64,000 nt of DNA from Beijerinckiaceae bacterium (GCA_027531565.1 JAPZSB010000010.1:171209-235208); one strand, 5' to 3'; shown: positions 48,378 through 59,447, counted from the first letter of the stretch. The notes: generated from the letters alone by a model not told the origin. Made by a program: numbers and translations.

Positions 48378-49082
48378 ATGCTCACCAAGAAGCAGATCGA
48401 GCTGTTGCGGTTCATCCATGAGCGGCTGACGGAGAACGGGGTGCCGCCCTCCTTCGACGAGATGAAGGAAGCGCTCGACCTGCGCTCGAAATCGGGGATC
48501 CACCGGCTGATCCTGGCGCTGGAGGAGCGCGGCTTCATCCGGCGCCTGCCCAACCGGGCGCGCGCGCTGGAGGTGATCCGCCTGCCTGATGCCTATGTGC
48601 CCCGCCCCGGCCGGCAGCGTTTCTCGCCCAGCGTGATCGAGGGCCATCTCGGCAAGGTGCGTCCTTCGGCGGCCGCCCCGGAGCCGGTGGAGCCGAGCCG
48701 CGCCGTTGCCATTCCCGTCATGGGCCGGATCGCGGCCGGCACGCCGATCTCCGCGATCCAGAGCCGCAGCCACACGGTGGATGTCTCGCCGGAATTCCTC
48801 AGCCATGGCGAGCATTACGGATTGGAAGTCCGCGGGGATTCAATGATCGAGGCCGGCATTTTCGACGGCGATCTCGTGATCATCCGCAAGCAGGATACGG
48901 CCGATACCGGCGATATCGTCGTGGCGCTGATCGATGACGAGGAGGCCACGCTGAAGCGCCTGCGGCGCAAGGGGGCATCGATCGCGCTCGAAGCGGCCAA
49001 TCCGAATTACGAGACACGGATTTTCGGGCCGGACCGCGTTCGCGTGCAGGGCAAGCTGGTCAGCCTGGTTCGCCGCTACTGA
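48378..49082 (+). CDS. lexA: SOS repressor LexA
   Basis: The 234-residue repressor has an N-terminal winged HTH ([36 protein letters not shown]), a linker, and the autoprotease domain with the Ala120-Gly121 cleavage site in GRIAAGTP, catalytic Ser155 in [13 protein letters not shown] and Lys193 in ATLKRL. It controls DNA-damage genes and itself through the upstream GAAC boxes. The start [10 protein letters not shown] follows GGGAGTTGGGTGCC. Its last 23 bases overlap the end of comEC on the other strand. Confidence 0.98.
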   Translation: MLTKKQIELLRFIHERLTENGVPPSFDEMKEALDLRSKSGIHRLILALEERGFIRRLPNRARALEVIRLPDAYVPRPGRQRFSPSVIEGHLGKVRPSAAAPEPVEPSRAVAIPVMGRIAAGTPISAIQSRSHTVDVSPEFLSHGEHYGLEVRGDSMIEAGIFDGDLVIIRKQDTADTGDIVVALIDDEEATLKRLRRKGASIALEAANPNYETRIFGPDRVRVQGKLVSLVRRY

Positions 49083-51360
49083 GTTCGGGCAGGAAGGCGG
49101 GCGGTTCGCCGTTCCCGCTCTCTTCGCCGGGCTGATCGGGTGCCGGGCCGGATTTCCTGTTCGTGGGCCCTGTCTCCGGACCTGCTCCGGCTTTCGGGCG
49201 GCTCTCCGCTTCTGCCAGACGCTGCCACGGCCGGTGATGCCGCGCCGCGCGCGTGCCTTCGAGCCGCCAGGAGCCATCTGCCTCCGCCCAGAGCCAGAGC
49301 GTACCCCTCTGGCGGAGTGTCCGTCCGTCGACAGGCACGCGGCCTGACGGGCAGATGCGGTTCTCGAGCGGGGTGACGAGGATGTCGGCACGGGCACAAT
49401 CCTCGCGGAGGGCCTCCGGCCTTTGCGGGAAGGCCAGCCAGCGGCCATCGGCAAGCCGCAGGGTGCAGCCCAGCCGGTCGCAGCGCACGCCGTGCTTCAG
49501 GTCCGGCGCCTTGGGCGGGCGCGCATCGCCGAGCGCCGGCAGCCATTGTCCGAGCACGAAGTCCGGCGAGGGGCCGAAGGCGAGGACGCGATAGGCGCCG
49601 CCCTCCCCGCGTGCCAGCAGGATGCGGCCATTCTCGTGCACGATCAGGTCGGGTCGGGCAGGCATCACCAGCGAGGCGAGCCAGAACGTGAAGGGTGCGA
49701 CCGCGAGCAGACGCAGCCGGCTTGCGGGCAGGATCAGCACCGCCATGGCAAGCACCAGGGCGCCGAACTGGGAATGGCGGATCAGCGGGGCCGGCAGGCT
49801 GGCCTTGTCGAAACCGGCGACCCAGCCGGCAACCGCCATGACCGCCCGGATCCCGTGGCCCATCAGCTGCCAGATCGGCTCATCGAGGCCGAACGGGTAG
49901 AGCAGGCTCCCGGCCACCGCCGCCGGCATGACGACCAGCGAAACCAGCGGAATGCCGAGGGCATTGCCGATCAGGCCGAACGGGTTCACCCGGTAGAAAT
50001 GATAGGCGGCGAATGGCGCTGTGGCGAGGCTGGCCACGATCGTGGTCACGACGATGCCGGCAAAGGCGCCGAGGATCCGCCGCGTCCAGCCGCCGGCCCG
50101 GCCGGTCCCTCCTTCCGGTTCGGGCCGGGCCGGTCGCCACAGCCCCTGCGCGGCGATCAAGGCGGCAACGGCGGCATAGGACATCTGGAACGACGGCCCG
50201 AGCAGGGCTTCGGGCTGGAAGGTCAGCACCAGCAGCGCCGAAAGCGCAAGATTTCGCATCGCGAGGGCCGGCCGGTCGAGCAGGATCGCGCCGAGCATCA
50301 CCAGTGTCATGACCAGCGAGCGGATCGTCGCCACTTCGGAGCCGGCAAAGAGGCAATAGGCTGTCGCGCCCAGCATGGCGCCGAGGGCGGCCAGCTTGCG
50401 GATCGGCCAGCGCAGGGCCAGCCGGGTGGACAGGGCCAGGCCGGCCCGGATGGTCCAGAACAGCACGCCGGCCGCGAGCACCATGTGCAGGCCGGAAATC
50501 GAGACGATATGGTAGAGGCCGGAAAGCCGCAGCGCGTCATTCGCCTCATCCGGGATGAGACCGCGCTTGCCGGTGACCAGGGCCGCCGCGACCGCACCGG
50601 CTGGCCCCTCGATGATGCCGGCGATACGCCGGGTGAGCAGGTTGCGGGCCTCGTCGAGCCGGCCGAGCCAGGCCAGCAGGGCCGGCGGCGGCGGGGCTTC
50701 GGCCCAGGGGCGCACAGGCCCGATGGCGTAGCCGATCGCTCCGATACCCCGGAAGAACGCCTCGCGGCGGAAATCGAACCCGCCCGGCAGGGCTGCACCG
50801 GCGGGCGGAGCGAGGCTGGCGCGGAGCGAAACGGCCGAACCGGTGGGCAATGCAAGCTGTCCCGGCAGGCCGATCTTCACGCGGTACGGCGTTTCCGTCG
50901 CGGCGAGACCTTCCACCTTGTGGACGCGCAGCAGGATCCGGCTGCGCTGCGGGGTGAATTCGATTGTCTCGATATGGCCCTGCACCTCCGCCATCTGGGC
51001 GCGTGCAAGCACCGGCGCAGCCACGAGGGCGGTGCGGAACCCTGCCACCGCCATGCCGAGGCTGGCCATGAGCGCCAGTAGGGCGATCCAGCGCCGCCCG
51101 CCCCCGGCGAGGCCGGCCAGCACGGCGAGCAGCAGGGCCAGCACCGGCGCTGCCCAGAGCGAGGGCTCGGCCGGCAGGCTGAAATAGGCAAGAATGCCCG
51201 TCCCATAGGCAAAAGGGTGCCAGAGGAAGCCCGTCCGGCGACTGGCCTCCTCGGCGAGGCAGGCGGAGAGGACAAGCGGCAGCCGCGACAGGCCGGGCAG
51301 CGCCGGCGCGGTCGGGCCGGCCGGCAGAAGGGCCGGCCGCGCGGCCGCCAGGGGTTTCAT
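49060..51360 (-). CDS. comEC: ComEC/Rec2 family DNA-uptake membrane protein
   Basis: The 766-residue polytopic protein has the N-terminal DUF4131 segment with several helices, an OB-like soluble part ([20 protein letters not shown]), and the competence channel region with [17 protein letters not shown] and [17 protein letters not shown]. The C-terminal soluble part shows no HxHxDH metallo-beta-lactamase motif, so the nuclease domain seems degenerate or absent, as in many alphaproteobacteria. The protein ends in a Pro/Gly-rich tail. It is convergent with lexA, overlapping by 23 bases. Confidence 0.9.
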   Translation of the reverse strand: MKPLAAARPALLPAGPTAPALPGLSRLPLVLSACLAEEASRRTGFLWHPFAYGTGILAYFSLPAEPSLWAAPVLALLLAVLAGLAGGGRRWIALLALMASLGMAVAGFRTALVAAPVLARAQMAEVQGHIETIEFTPQRSRILLRVHKVEGLAATETPYRVKIGLPGQLALPTGSAVSLRASLAPPAGAALPGGFDFRREAFFRGIGAIGYAIGPVRPWAEAPPPPALLAWLGRLDEARNLLTRRIAGIIEGPAGAVAAALVTGKRGLIPDEANDALRLSGLYHIVSISGLHMVLAAGVLFWTIRAGLALSTRLALRWPIRKLAALGAMLGATAYCLFAGSEVATIRSLVMTLVMLGAILLDRPALAMRNLALSALLVLTFQPEALLGPSFQMSYAAVAALIAAQGLWRPARPEPEGGTGRAGGWTRRILGAFAGIVVTTIVASLATAPFAAYHFYRVNPFGLIGNALGIPLVSLVVMPAAVAGSLLYPFGLDEPIWQLMGHGIRAVMAVAGWVAGFDKASLPAPLIRHSQFGALVLAMAVLILPASRLRLLAVAPFTFWLASLVMPARPDLIVHENGRILLARGEGGAYRVLAFGPSPDFVLGQWLPALGDARPPKAPDLKHGVRCDRLGCTLRLADGRWLAFPQRPEALREDCARADILVTPLENRICPSGRVPVDGRTLRQRGTLWLWAEADGSWRLEGTRAARHHRPWQRLAEAESRPKAGAGPETGPTNRKSGPAPDQPGEESGNGEPPAFLPELSSGEPG

Positions 51361-51520
51361 CGGCCCTGCTCCTGACGGCTTCCGGTCCCGGGTGGCGAGC
51401 CGTTCAGCGGCTTCTTTCTGTTTGGCGGCGGCATGGGGCTTTCCGTCCAGCTTGCCCCCATGCTAGAGCCCCGTTCCGGTCACCGCAATGGTGCCTGCCC
51501 CCCGATTGATGGTTCCCCGC

Positions 51521-52951
51521 ATGCCTGATCCGATCGTCACCCGCTTCGCCCCCTCGCCGACCGGCTTTCTCCATATCGGTGGCGGCCGCACGGCCCTGTT
51601 CAACTGGCTGCTGGCGAAGAAACTCGGGGGCAAGATGCTGCTCCGGATCGAGGATACCGACCGCGCGCGCTCCACGAAGGAGGCGATCGACGCGATCCTC
51701 GACGGGCTGCACTGGCTCGGCCTGAGCTGGGATGGCGAGGTGGTCTACCAGTTCGCACGCGCCGCCCGCCATCGCGAGGTGGCCGAGGACATGCTGGCCA
51801 AGGGCAAGGCCTATCATTGCTACGCCACGCCGGAAGAGCTCGAGGCGATGCGCGAGGAGGCCAAGGCGCAGGGCAAGCCGATGCGCTATGATGGCCGGTG
51901 GCGCGACCGCAGCGAGGCCGACCGTCAGGAAGCCGCCGCGCGCGGCCTCAAGCCGGTGATCCGGCTGAAGGCCCCGCAGACTGGCGAGACCGTGGTGGAG
52001 GATCTTGTGCAGGGCCGCGTGACCTGGGCGAACGAGAATCTCGACGATCTCGTGCTGCTGCGCTCGGATGGCACGCCGACCTACATGCTCGCAGTGGTCG
52101 TGGATGACCATGACATGGCTGTCACGCATATCATCCGCGGCGATGACCACCTGACCAATGCCGCCCGGCAGACGCAGATCTACGAGGCCAATGGCTGGAA
52201 AGTGCCGGCCATGGCGCATATTCCGCTGATCCACGGCGCGGATGGCGCGAAACTCTCCAAGCGGCATGGGGCGCTGGGCGTCGATGCCTATCGCGCGCTG
52301 GGCTATCTTCCGGCCGCGCTCCGCAATTATCTCGTGCGGTTGGGCTGGAGCTTCGGCGATCAGGAAATCTTCTCGACCGAGGAGATGATCGCCGCGTTCG
52401 ATCTGAAAAATGTCGGCCGCTCGCCGGCGCGGTTCGATTTCGCCAAGCTCGAGAACATCAACGGCCATTACATGCGCCACACGCCCGATGCCGAGCTGAT
52501 GGCGGCAATCGAGCAGGTGCTGCCGCATATCGAGGGCGGGCCGGATATCGCGGCGCGCCTCGATGGCGGCCTGCGCGCCAAATGGCTCGAAGCCATGCCG
52601 GGCCTGAAGGAGCGCGCGAAGACGCTGGTCGAGCTGATCGACGGCGCGAAATTCCTCTATGCCTCCCGACCGCTGGCGCTGGATGACAAGGCCTGTGACA
52701 TCCTCGACAAGGGTGGGCGCGCGGTGCTGAAGGCCCTCCTGCCCCGGCTCGAAGCCGTGACGCAATGGGATGCGGCAACGCTCGAAGCGGCTGTTCGTGC
52801 GGAATCGGAGGCGACCGGCCAGAAGCTGGGGATGTTGGCTCAACCCCTGCGTGCGGCCTTGACCGGGCGTTCAACATCGCCGGGAATTTTTGACGTCTTC
52901 GCGGTGATCGGCCGCGAGGAAAGCCTCGCCCGGATCCGCGACCAAGCCTAG
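51521..52951 (+). CDS. gltX: Glutamyl-tRNA synthetase
   Basis: The 476-residue class I synthetase has the N-terminal [19 protein letters not shown] (HIGH-like HIGG at 18-21), [10 protein letters not shown], and the KMSKS-like KLSKRHG. Alphaproteobacteria often carry two GluRS forms; which one this is cannot be settled here. The start [15 protein letters not shown] is chosen over two upstream in-frame codons. It is divergent from comEC. Confidence 0.97.
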   Translation: MPDPIVTRFAPSPTGFLHIGGGRTALFNWLLAKKLGGKMLLRIEDTDRARSTKEAIDAILDGLHWLGLSWDGEVVYQFARAARHREVAEDMLAKGKAYHCYATPEELEAMREEAKAQGKPMRYDGRWRDRSEADRQEAAARGLKPVIRLKAPQTGETVVEDLVQGRVTWANENLDDLVLLRSDGTPTYMLAVVVDDHDMAVTHIIRGDDHLTNAARQTQIYEANGWKVPAMAHIPLIHGADGAKLSKRHGALGVDAYRALGYLPAALRNYLVRLGWSFGDQEIFSTEEMIAAFDLKNVGRSPARFDFAKLENINGHYMRHTPDAELMAAIEQVLPHIEGGPDIAARLDGGLRAKWLEAMPGLKERAKTLVELIDGAKFLYASRPLALDDKACDILDKGGRAVLKALLPRLEAVTQWDAATLEAAVRAESEATGQKLGMLAQPLRAALTGRSTSPGIFDVFAVIGREESLARIRDQA

Positions 52952-53147
52952 GAAAACGGGCGGTTTTTCCGGAATCCGGGCCGGCGGGCCTTGTTCGGCA
53001 GGCGGCCATATTGGCCGGAAGCCCAACTTGAACCTGAACGGATGTTAAGCTACGGAACTGCTCGACCATGCGGCACTGCAACACGCGGAGCCGCGGCGGT
53101 GCCGCCGGCGGGGGGCCGAGCGCACCCAAGCGCTAGAGGAGTTTGCC

Positions 53148-54440
53148 ATGACCGCGCATATGACAACGCTGAAAGTGGGCGACGAGGTCGTCGATCTTCC
53201 GGTGAAAGAAGGGTCGATCGGGCCGGCTGTTGTCGATATCGGCAAGCTCTACGGCCAGACCGGCATGTTCACCTACGATCCGGGCTTCACCTCGACCGCC
53301 TCCTGCGAATCGAAGATCACCTATATCGACGGCGACGAGGGCGTGCTGCTCTATCGCGGCTACCCGATCGAGCAGCTCGCCGAGCATGGCGACTTCCTCG
53401 AGACCTGCTACCTGCTGCTGTACGGCGAGCTGCCGACGCCGACCCAGAAGTCCGATTTCGATTATCGCGTCACGCGCCACACGATGGTGCACGAGCAGAT
53501 GATGCGGTTCTTCCAGGGTTTCCGCCGCGACGCCCATCCGATGGCGGTGATGGTGGCCTCGGTCGGCGCGCTCTCGGCCTTCTACCATGACTCGACCGAC
53601 ATCTCGGATCCGTACCAGCGGATGGTCGCCTCGATGCGCATGATCGCCAAGATGCCGACCCTGGCCTCGATGGCGTTCAAGTACTCGATCGGCCAGCCCT
53701 TCGTGTATCCGAAGAACGATCTCGACTATACCTCGAACTTCCTGCGCATGTGCTTCGCGGTGCCGTGCGAGGAGTACAAGGTCAACCCGGTGCTGAGCCG
53801 CGCGCTGGACCGGATCTTCATCCTCCATGCCGATCACGAGCAGAATGCCTCGACCTCGACGGTCCGTCTGGCCGGCTCGTCGGGCGCCAATCCGTTCGCC
53901 TGCATCGCCGCCGGCATTGCCTGCCTCTGGGGCCCGGCCCATGGCGGCGCGAACGAGGCGGCCCTGCAGATGCTGCAGGAGATCGGGTCGGTCGACAACA
54001 TTCCGAAATACATCGCCAAGGCGAAGGACAAGAACGATCCGTTCCGCCTGATGGGCTTCGGCCACCGCGTCTACAAGAACTATGATCCGCGCGCCAAGAT
54101 CATGCAGAAGACCTGCCATGAGGTGCTGAACGAACTCGGGATCAAGGACGATCCGCTGCTCGACGTGGCCGTGGAACTCGAGCGCATCGCCCTGTCGGAC
54201 AGCTACTTCATCGAGAAGAAGCTCTATCCGAACATCGATTTCTATTCGGGCATCACGCTGAAGGCGATGGGTTTCCCGACCGACATGTTCACCGTGCTCT
54301 TCGCGCTGGCCCGCACGGTCGGCTGGATCGCGCAGTGGAAGGAAATGATCGAGGATCCCAGCCAGCGGATCGGCCGTCCGCGCCAGCTCTATACCGGCGA
54401 ACCGGCCCGCGATTACGTGCCGATGGCGCAGCGGCGGTAA
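53148..54440 (+). CDS. gltA: Citrate synthase
   Basis: The 430-residue enzyme condenses acetyl-CoA with oxaloacetate. It has the Gram-negative hexameric-type N-terminus ([20 protein letters not shown]), the catalytic His in [20 protein letters not shown] and [12 protein letters not shown], and the catalytic Asp region [31 protein letters not shown] precedes the ATG. A strong terminator lies 123 bases after its stop. Confidence 0.99.
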   Translation: MTAHMTTLKVGDEVVDLPVKEGSIGPAVVDIGKLYGQTGMFTYDPGFTSTASCESKITYIDGDEGVLLYRGYPIEQLAEHGDFLETCYLLLYGELPTPTQKSDFDYRVTRHTMVHEQMMRFFQGFRRDAHPMAVMVASVGALSAFYHDSTDISDPYQRMVASMRMIAKMPTLASMAFKYSIGQPFVYPKNDLDYTSNFLRMCFAVPCEEYKVNPVLSRALDRIFILHADHEQNASTSTVRLAGSSGANPFACIAAGIACLWGPAHGGANEAALQMLQEIGSVDNIPKYIAKAKDKNDPFRLMGFGHRVYKNYDPRAKIMQKTCHEVLNELGIKDDPLLDVAVELERIALSDSYFIEKKLYPNIDFYSGITLKAMGFPTDMFTVLFALARTVGWIAQWKEMIEDPSQRIGRPRQLYTGEPARDYVPMAQRR

Positions 54441-54562
54441 GGTCCTGGATTTGCGCGGCGCTGCCGCGCAGGGGCCCTCGCATAAGCTCGGGCGCCCGTT
54501 CGGGCTTCGGCAGGGTCAGTGTATCCCGAATGGGGGTCTCGATTGCATCGGTATTGAACGGG

Positions 54563-54593
54563 AAAGGCGCCGCGAGGCGCCTTTCTTGTTTTG
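54563..54593 (+). terminator. Intrinsic terminator after gltA
   Basis: A perfect 9-bp stem AAAGGCGCC/GGCGCCTTT closed by a GCGA tetraloop (54563-54584) is followed by CTTGTTTTGCC. The remaining part of the 287-base gap to the next gene is AT-rich and holds no recognised gene. Confidence 0.85.
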
Positions 54594-54727
54594 CCTTTTG
54601 TGCTGACGTAAATGCCCCAACCTGCTTTCCAACCTGAGCGGTACGACAATTCCTGTTGAGTTTGAATATCTTGATCTGTAACACTTTGCCAAGTGCTTGG
54701 GTGTTGGGATTTTGTCTTGGTGATCCA

Positions 54728-55456
54728 ATGTTTTTGAGAAATATATTCAGTATACAGGCTTGGCTGGTCGCCTTTGTGGGCGTCTCGATTGTACCCGGCG
54801 CTGTCAGTGCGCAATCCGCGAGATCAAACCAATCGATCTGGTCAGGTTACTATGTCGGGTCACATTTTGGCCTGGGCTCACAAAACAATACTTTGACTGA
54901 TCGGACTGCCAATTGGTGGGCTGTTCGACGGGGCGACAGCTTCCAGATCAACAATGCCGGCATCATTGGTGGAGTGCAGGTCGGCTATCTGCATCCGTTT
55001 TCGTCAAGACTTGTCGGTGGCTTCGAACTTGCCGGCTCTCTTGGCCGGCTCAGTGAAGCGCGGGTGAGCCCATTCTATCCGGCGTCAGACCGGCACAAGG
55101 CGATGACGTCCAATCGCGTCGATGCGAGCCTCAAGCTCGGCTATGATGCCGGCGTCTATTTGCCCTATATCCGGGTGGGCTATGGCGGCGCCCAGTTCAA
55201 GTACAAGGCCGACAGCACGATCCTGAACACAAAACTGTACCGGCGCGAGTGGCTCTCCGGCTTCGTCCTCGGCGCCGGTCTGGACTATGCGTTGACCGAA
55301 CGCGTCCGACTGGGGCTGGACTACAGCTATACCCATTTTGCGATGCGTTCGCTCAAGGGGCTGACGACCAATAATCAGAGTGAGTTGATTGACTTGGCTT
55401 CCGGGCTGCACACGGTTTCGGTTCGCATGAACATCATGCTCCAGTCGAACCGCTGA
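54728..55456 (+). CDS. Outer-membrane beta-barrel protein (Omp25/OmpW-like size)
   Basis: The 242-residue protein has a signal peptide (FSIQAWLVAFVGVSIVPGAVSA, cleavage after VSA) and an opening SGYYVGSHFGLGSQ typical of small porin-like outer-membrane barrels, with alternating hydrophobic strands through LGYDAGVYLPYIRVGYGGAQ and ending in a strand with aromatic and Met residues (VSVRMNIMLQSNR). Composition is clearly poorer in GC than gltA and glmS. An ATG at 54728 with GGTGA upstream fits the signal peptide; an upstream TTG would add 24 residues. Function unknown. Confidence 0.82.
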   Translation: MFLRNIFSIQAWLVAFVGVSIVPGAVSAQSARSNQSIWSGYYVGSHFGLGSQNNTLTDRTANWWAVRRGDSFQINNAGIIGGVQVGYLHPFSSRLVGGFELAGSLGRLSEARVSPFYPASDRHKAMTSNRVDASLKLGYDAGVYLPYIRVGYGGAQFKYKADSTILNTKLYRREWLSGFVLGAGLDYALTERVRLGLDYSYTHFAMRSLKGLTTNNQSELIDLASGLHTVSVRMNIMLQSNR

Positions 55457-55503
55457 GCGGAGTGGCTGCGCCGGGCACCAGGGGGCCGGTCAGCCAACCT
55501 CCA

Positions 55504-57330
55504 TCACTCCACCGTCACGCTCTTCGCCAGGTTCCGCGGCTGGTCGACGTCTTTCCCCATCACGACGGCCGTGTGATAGGCGATCAGCTGGACCGGCACC
55601 GCATAGGCGATGGCGGCGAAATCCGGGGCCATGGCCGGCATCTCGATCTCGGCCATGGTGCGGATGGCCGCTGCCTCGCCGACGCCCTTCGGGCCGATCA
55701 GCACGATCTCGCCGCCGCGCGCCGCGACTTCCTGGATGTTCGAGACGGTTTTCTCGAACCAGGGGTCCTGCGGGGCGATGACGATAACCGGCAGGATCTC
55801 GTCGATCAGCGCGATCGGGCCGTGCTTGAGTTCGCCGGCGGCATAGCCTTCGGCATGGATATAGCTGATTTCCTTGAGCTTCAGCGCGCCTTCCAGCGCC
55901 AGCGGGAAGGAGGTGCCCCGACCGAGATAGAGCACATCCGTCGCCTTCGCGAGATCGCGGGCGAGATGCTCGATCGGCTCCTCGTGGCGCAGGGCCTCGG
56001 CGATCAGGCCCGGCAGGGCGATGAGCTGGTTGACGAGTTCCGCCTCGCGCTTCGCGTCGATGGCGCCGCGCGCCCGGCCCGCCGCGATGGCGAGGCTGGC
56101 CAGCACGGTGAGCTGGCAGGTGAAGGCCTTGGTCGAGGCGACGCCGATTTCCGGCCCCGCCAGCGTGGGGGCCACGACATCGCTCTCGCGGGCGATGGTC
56201 GAAGTGGGCACGTTCACGATCGAGAGGATCCTGTTGCCGCAGCCCTTGGCATAACGGAGCGTCGCCAGCGTATCGGCGGTCTCGCCCGATTGCGAGATGA
56301 CGATCATCACGTCCCCCGGCGTCATCGGCGCGTCGCGGTAACGGAATTCCGAGGCGATATCGAGTTCGACCGGCAGGCGGGCGATACGCTCGAACCAGTA
56401 TTTGGCGATATGGCCGGCGAGGAAGGCCGTGCCACAGGCCGAAATGGAGAGCCGGCCGATCTTTGCCCAGTCGAAGGGCAGGTCGAAGGGCAGCTTCACG
56501 GCTGCCGCGCTCATGTCGACATAATGGGCCAGCGTGCGGCCTACCACTTCCGGCTGCTCGTAGATCTCCTTGAGCATGAAATGGCGATGATTGCCCTTGT
56601 CGACGAGGAAGGCGCCGGCCTGGCTCTTCTGGATCTTCCGCTTCACGGGGCGGTTGTTCTCGTCATAGACCTGCGCGCCCTCGCGCGTCAGCACCACCCA
56701 GTCGCCCTCGTCGAGATAGGAGAGCGTGTCGGTGAACGGTGCCAGCGCCAGCGCATCGGAGCCGAGATACATCTCACCCTGGCCGTAGCCGATGGCGAGC
56801 GGGGCGCCGCGGCGGGCGCCGATCAGCAGGTTGTCCTCGCCGGTGAAAAGGAAGCCGAGCGCGAAGGCGCCATGGAGCCGGGGCAAAGCGGAGGCGACGG
56901 CCTCGCGCGGAGACTGGCCCTGCTTCATGTAGCGCGTGACGAGATGCGCCACGACTTCAGTATCGGTCTGCGTGACGAATTCCGCGCCGGTGGCGACGAG
57001 TTCCTCGCGCAGTTCGCGGAAATTCTCGATGATGCCGTTATGGACAACGGCCAGGTGGCCAGTCGCATGCGGGTGGGCATTGTTCTCGGTCGGCCGGCCA
57101 TGGGTGGCCCAGCGGGTATGGCCGATGCCGACGAGGCCCTGCTGCGGTGCCTCGCGCAGCTTCGCCTCGAGGTTCCGCAGCTTGCCCTCGGCACGGGTGC
57201 GGACAATGCGGCCGCCCTCGATCGTGGCGATCCCGGCCGAATCATAGCCGCGATATTCGAGCCGCTTCAGGGCATCGACCAGCTGGAAGGCCACCGGTTC
57301 CTGTCCCAGAATTCCGACAATGCCGCACAT
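55504..57330 (-). CDS. glmS: Glutamine--fructose-6-phosphate aminotransferase GlmS
   Basis: The 608-residue enzyme makes glucosamine 6-phosphate. The N-terminal amidohydrolase begins with the catalytic Cys2 in MCGIVGILGQ and has LEYRGYDSAGIA, GIGHTRWATHGRPTENNAHPH; two SIS domains follow (ISACGTAFLAGHIAKYW, VISQSGETADTL, YLGRGTSFPLALEGALKLKE, SYIHAEGYAAGELKHGPIAL) and the C-terminus ends NLAKSVTVE. The start at MCG is required for activity. glmU precedes it on the same strand with 104 bases between. Confidence 0.99.
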   Translation of the reverse strand: MCGIVGILGQEPVAFQLVDALKRLEYRGYDSAGIATIEGGRIVRTRAEGKLRNLEAKLREAPQQGLVGIGHTRWATHGRPTENNAHPHATGHLAVVHNGIIENFRELREELVATGAEFVTQTDTEVVAHLVTRYMKQGQSPREAVASALPRLHGAFALGFLFTGEDNLLIGARRGAPLAIGYGQGEMYLGSDALALAPFTDTLSYLDEGDWVVLTREGAQVYDENNRPVKRKIQKSQAGAFLVDKGNHRHFMLKEIYEQPEVVGRTLAHYVDMSAAAVKLPFDLPFDWAKIGRLSISACGTAFLAGHIAKYWFERIARLPVELDIASEFRYRDAPMTPGDVMIVISQSGETADTLATLRYAKGCGNRILSIVNVPTSTIARESDVVAPTLAGPEIGVASTKAFTCQLTVLASLAIAAGRARGAIDAKREAELVNQLIALPGLIAEALRHEEPIEHLARDLAKATDVLYLGRGTSFPLALEGALKLKEISYIHAEGYAAGELKHGPIALIDEILPVIVIAPQDPWFEKTVSNIQEVAARGGEIVLIGPKGVGEAAAIRTMAEIEMPAMAPDFAAIAYAVPVQLIAYHTAVVMGKDVDQPRNLAKSVTVE

Positions 57331-57434
57331 TTCCTGTCTTCCTGTTCCGATTCCTGTCGCCGGATGGATGCCAGCCGGGCTCTTCTCGCACAAATCAACT
57401 TGCGAAACCGTTTGTGACCGTGCGGGGCGCACCC

Positions 57435-58823
57435 TCAGCCGGGATCGCGCTTCTTCGCGGCGTCCTTGCGGGCCTTCTCGACGTTTTCCGGCCGGGCGCG
57501 GAACGCATCGGCCCAGCCCTCCTTCACCGCCTGCCGGCCACGCGCCAGGGCCAGCGCATTGGCGGGCACGTTGTCGGTGATCACCGAACCGGAGCCGACA
57601 AAGGCGCCGTCGCCGATCGTCACCGGCGCGACAAGAGCCGAATTCGAGCCGATGAAGGCATGGGCGCCGATCACGGTCTCGAATTTCAGGAAGCCATCAT
57701 AATTGCAGGTGATGGTGCCGGCGCCGATATTCGTCTCGGCGCCGATCCGGGCATCGCCGAGATAGGTCAGGTGGCTGGCTTTCGCGCCTTCGCCAAGTTC
57801 CGCATTCTTGATCTCGACGAAATTGCCGATCTTCGCCTTCGCGCCGATCCGGCTGCCCGGGCGCAGCCGCGCATAGGGGCCGATGGTTGCCTTGGGGCCG
57901 ACATGCGCGCCTTCGAGATGGCTGAACGCGTGGATCACCGCCCCCTCGCCCACCGAGACGCCCGGTCCGAACACGACATTCGGCTCGACGAGAACATCGC
58001 GGCCAAGTTCGGTATCGAGAGACAGGAACACGGTTTCCGGCGCGATCATCGTGACACCGTTGCGCAGGTGGTGTTCGCGCAGGCGCTGCTGGATGACACG
58101 TTCGCAGGCCGCGAGCTGGACGCGGTCATTGACGCCCAAAGCCTCCTCCTCGGCCACCTCGACGAGCGCGACGCGTTCTCCGGCAGCCCGCGCCAGGCCG
58201 ACGCAATCCGGCAGGTAGTATTCGTTCTGGGCATTGTCGGCCTTCACCGCCTTGAGCAGGCCCAGCGCGAGATCGCCACGGAGTGCCATCAGCCCGCCAT
58301 TGCAGAGCGTGATGCGGCGCTGCTCCTCGCTGGCATCCTTGTGCTCGCGGATCGCCTCGATGCCATCCTTGCCCACCAGCAGTCGCCCATAGCCAGTCGG
58401 GTCCTTCGCGCGGAAGCCGAGCACGGCCAGGGCATGGCCACCGGCGGTAACCGCCTCCGCCAGGGCACGGAGGGTTTCGGGCCGGATCAGCGGCGTATCG
58501 CCGAACTGCACCAGAACCGCAGAATGACCGCGGGCGATCAGCGCCTCGGCCTGCAGGACGGCATGGGCCGTTCCGCGCCGCTCGCGCTGCTCCAGCACCG
58601 AGGCTTCGGGTGCGAGGCGGGCGATCTCGCGGGCGACATCCGGCCGGTCCGGCCCGATCACCACGGCCAGATGGTTCATGCCTGCGGCCTGGGCGCCGCG
58701 GATCGCATGGCCGACAAGGCTGAGGCCGGCAACCTCGTGCAGCACCTTGGGCCGGGCCGATTTCATCCGGGTGCCCTCGCCGGCGGCAAGGATGATGGCG
58801 AGATGGGAAGCGACAGACGTCAT
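57435..58823 (-). CDS. glmU: Bifunctional UDP-GlcNAc pyrophosphorylase/GlcN-1-P acetyltransferase GlmU
   Basis: The 462-residue enzyme performs the last two steps of UDP-GlcNAc synthesis. The N-terminal uridylyltransferase has ILAAGEGTRMKSARPKVLHE and VLVQFGDTPLIRPET; the C-terminal left-handed beta-helix contains repeated hexapeptides (IGPYARLRPGSRIGAKAKIG, FVEIKNAELGEGAKASHLTY with the catalytic His, GAGTITCNYDG). It is co-oriented with glmS and together they make the cell-wall and LPS precursor. Confidence 0.98.
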   Translation of the reverse strand: MTSVASHLAIILAAGEGTRMKSARPKVLHEVAGLSLVGHAIRGAQAAGMNHLAVVIGPDRPDVAREIARLAPEASVLEQRERRGTAHAVLQAEALIARGHSAVLVQFGDTPLIRPETLRALAEAVTAGGHALAVLGFRAKDPTGYGRLLVGKDGIEAIREHKDASEEQRRITLCNGGLMALRGDLALGLLKAVKADNAQNEYYLPDCVGLARAAGERVALVEVAEEEALGVNDRVQLAACERVIQQRLREHHLRNGVTMIAPETVFLSLDTELGRDVLVEPNVVFGPGVSVGEGAVIHAFSHLEGAHVGPKATIGPYARLRPGSRIGAKAKIGNFVEIKNAELGEGAKASHLTYLGDARIGAETNIGAGTITCNYDGFLKFETVIGAHAFIGSNSALVAPVTIGDGAFVGSGSVITDNVPANALALARGRQAVKEGWADAFRARPENVEKARKDAAKKRDPG

Positions 58824-58948
58824 GGAAATATCCCTCGTTTCCCTGCGTCCTAGAGCAAAATCCTTACGGGCGCATCAATCGCCGTGCTCCGGCGAGGCGC
58901 TGGCAGCGGCTCGCCGCCGCGCAGGTAGTCCTTGTTTCCCGCTCCGGG

Positions 58949-58977
58949 TTGCGGCTAGGTTAGTGCCTGTCGATACA
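58949..58977 (+). promoter_or_regulatory. Possible sigma-70-like promoter of the Kbp-like gene
   Basis: TTGCGG (58949-58954) is followed after 17 bases by GATACA (58972-58977), 24 bases before the ATG at 59001. The match is moderate and the assignment tentative. Confidence 0.3.
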
Positions 58978-59000
58978 GGACAAGCCTAGGGGAGTAAAAG

Positions 59001-59447
59001 ATGGGACTGTTCAAATTCATCAAGTCGGTCGGCGAGAAGGTCTTCGGCGCCAGCGAGGCGCAGGCGGCGCCGGCTGACACCCTGGCCAAGGAGGTCTCCA
59101 AGCATGGCCTCAACGTCAACGGGCTGGATATCCAGGTCTCCGGCAACAAGGTGACCGTGGGCGGCTCGACCACCAATACGGAAGAGGCCGAGAAGATCAT
59201 TCTTGCCCTCGGCAACACGCTCGGCGTGTCGGAAGTGGAATCCAAACTGATTGTCAGCGAGGAAGTTCCCGCCGCCACGATGTACGAGGTCAAGAAGGGC
59301 GACACGCTGTGGAAGATCGCCGAGACGCATTACGGCAAGGGCAAGGGCGCGAAGTACGACGTGATCTTCGAGGCCAACAAGCCGATGCTGACGCATCCGG
59401 ACAAGATCTATCCGGGCCAGATCCTGCGCATTCCGCCGCTGGCCTGA
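59001..59447 (+). CDS. kbp: BON and LysM domain protein (Kbp/YgaU-like)
   Basis: The 148-residue protein has an amphipathic N-terminus (GLFKFIKSVGEKVFG), a BON domain (KHGLNVNGLDIQVSGNKVTV, about 30-85), and a LysM domain (YEVKKGDTLWKIAETHYGKG to IYPGQILRIPP, about 95-146). This matches E. coli Kbp (YgaU, 149 residues), a potassium-binding protein of unclear cellular role. AGGGGAGT precedes the ATG and a strong terminator follows, so it is probably monocistronic. Confidence 0.9.
   Translation: MGLFKFIKSVGEKVFGASEAQAAPADTLAKEVSKHGLNVNGLDIQVSGNKVTVGGSTTNTEEAEKIILALGNTLGVSEVESKLIVSEEVPAATMYEVKKGDTLWKIAETHYGKGKGAKYDVIFEANKPMLTHPDKIYPGQILRIPPLA

Noticed and set aside
52951..52970. GGAAAA/TTTTCC palindrome right after gltX as a terminator
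   Set aside because: The stem is only A/T-rich with an unpaired GC loop, weaker than the clear terminators after gltA and the Kbp-like gene.
55462..58853. Plus-strand frames of over 550 codons opposite glmS and glmU
   Set aside because: These are shadows of strongly conserved enzymes and contain no domain signature.
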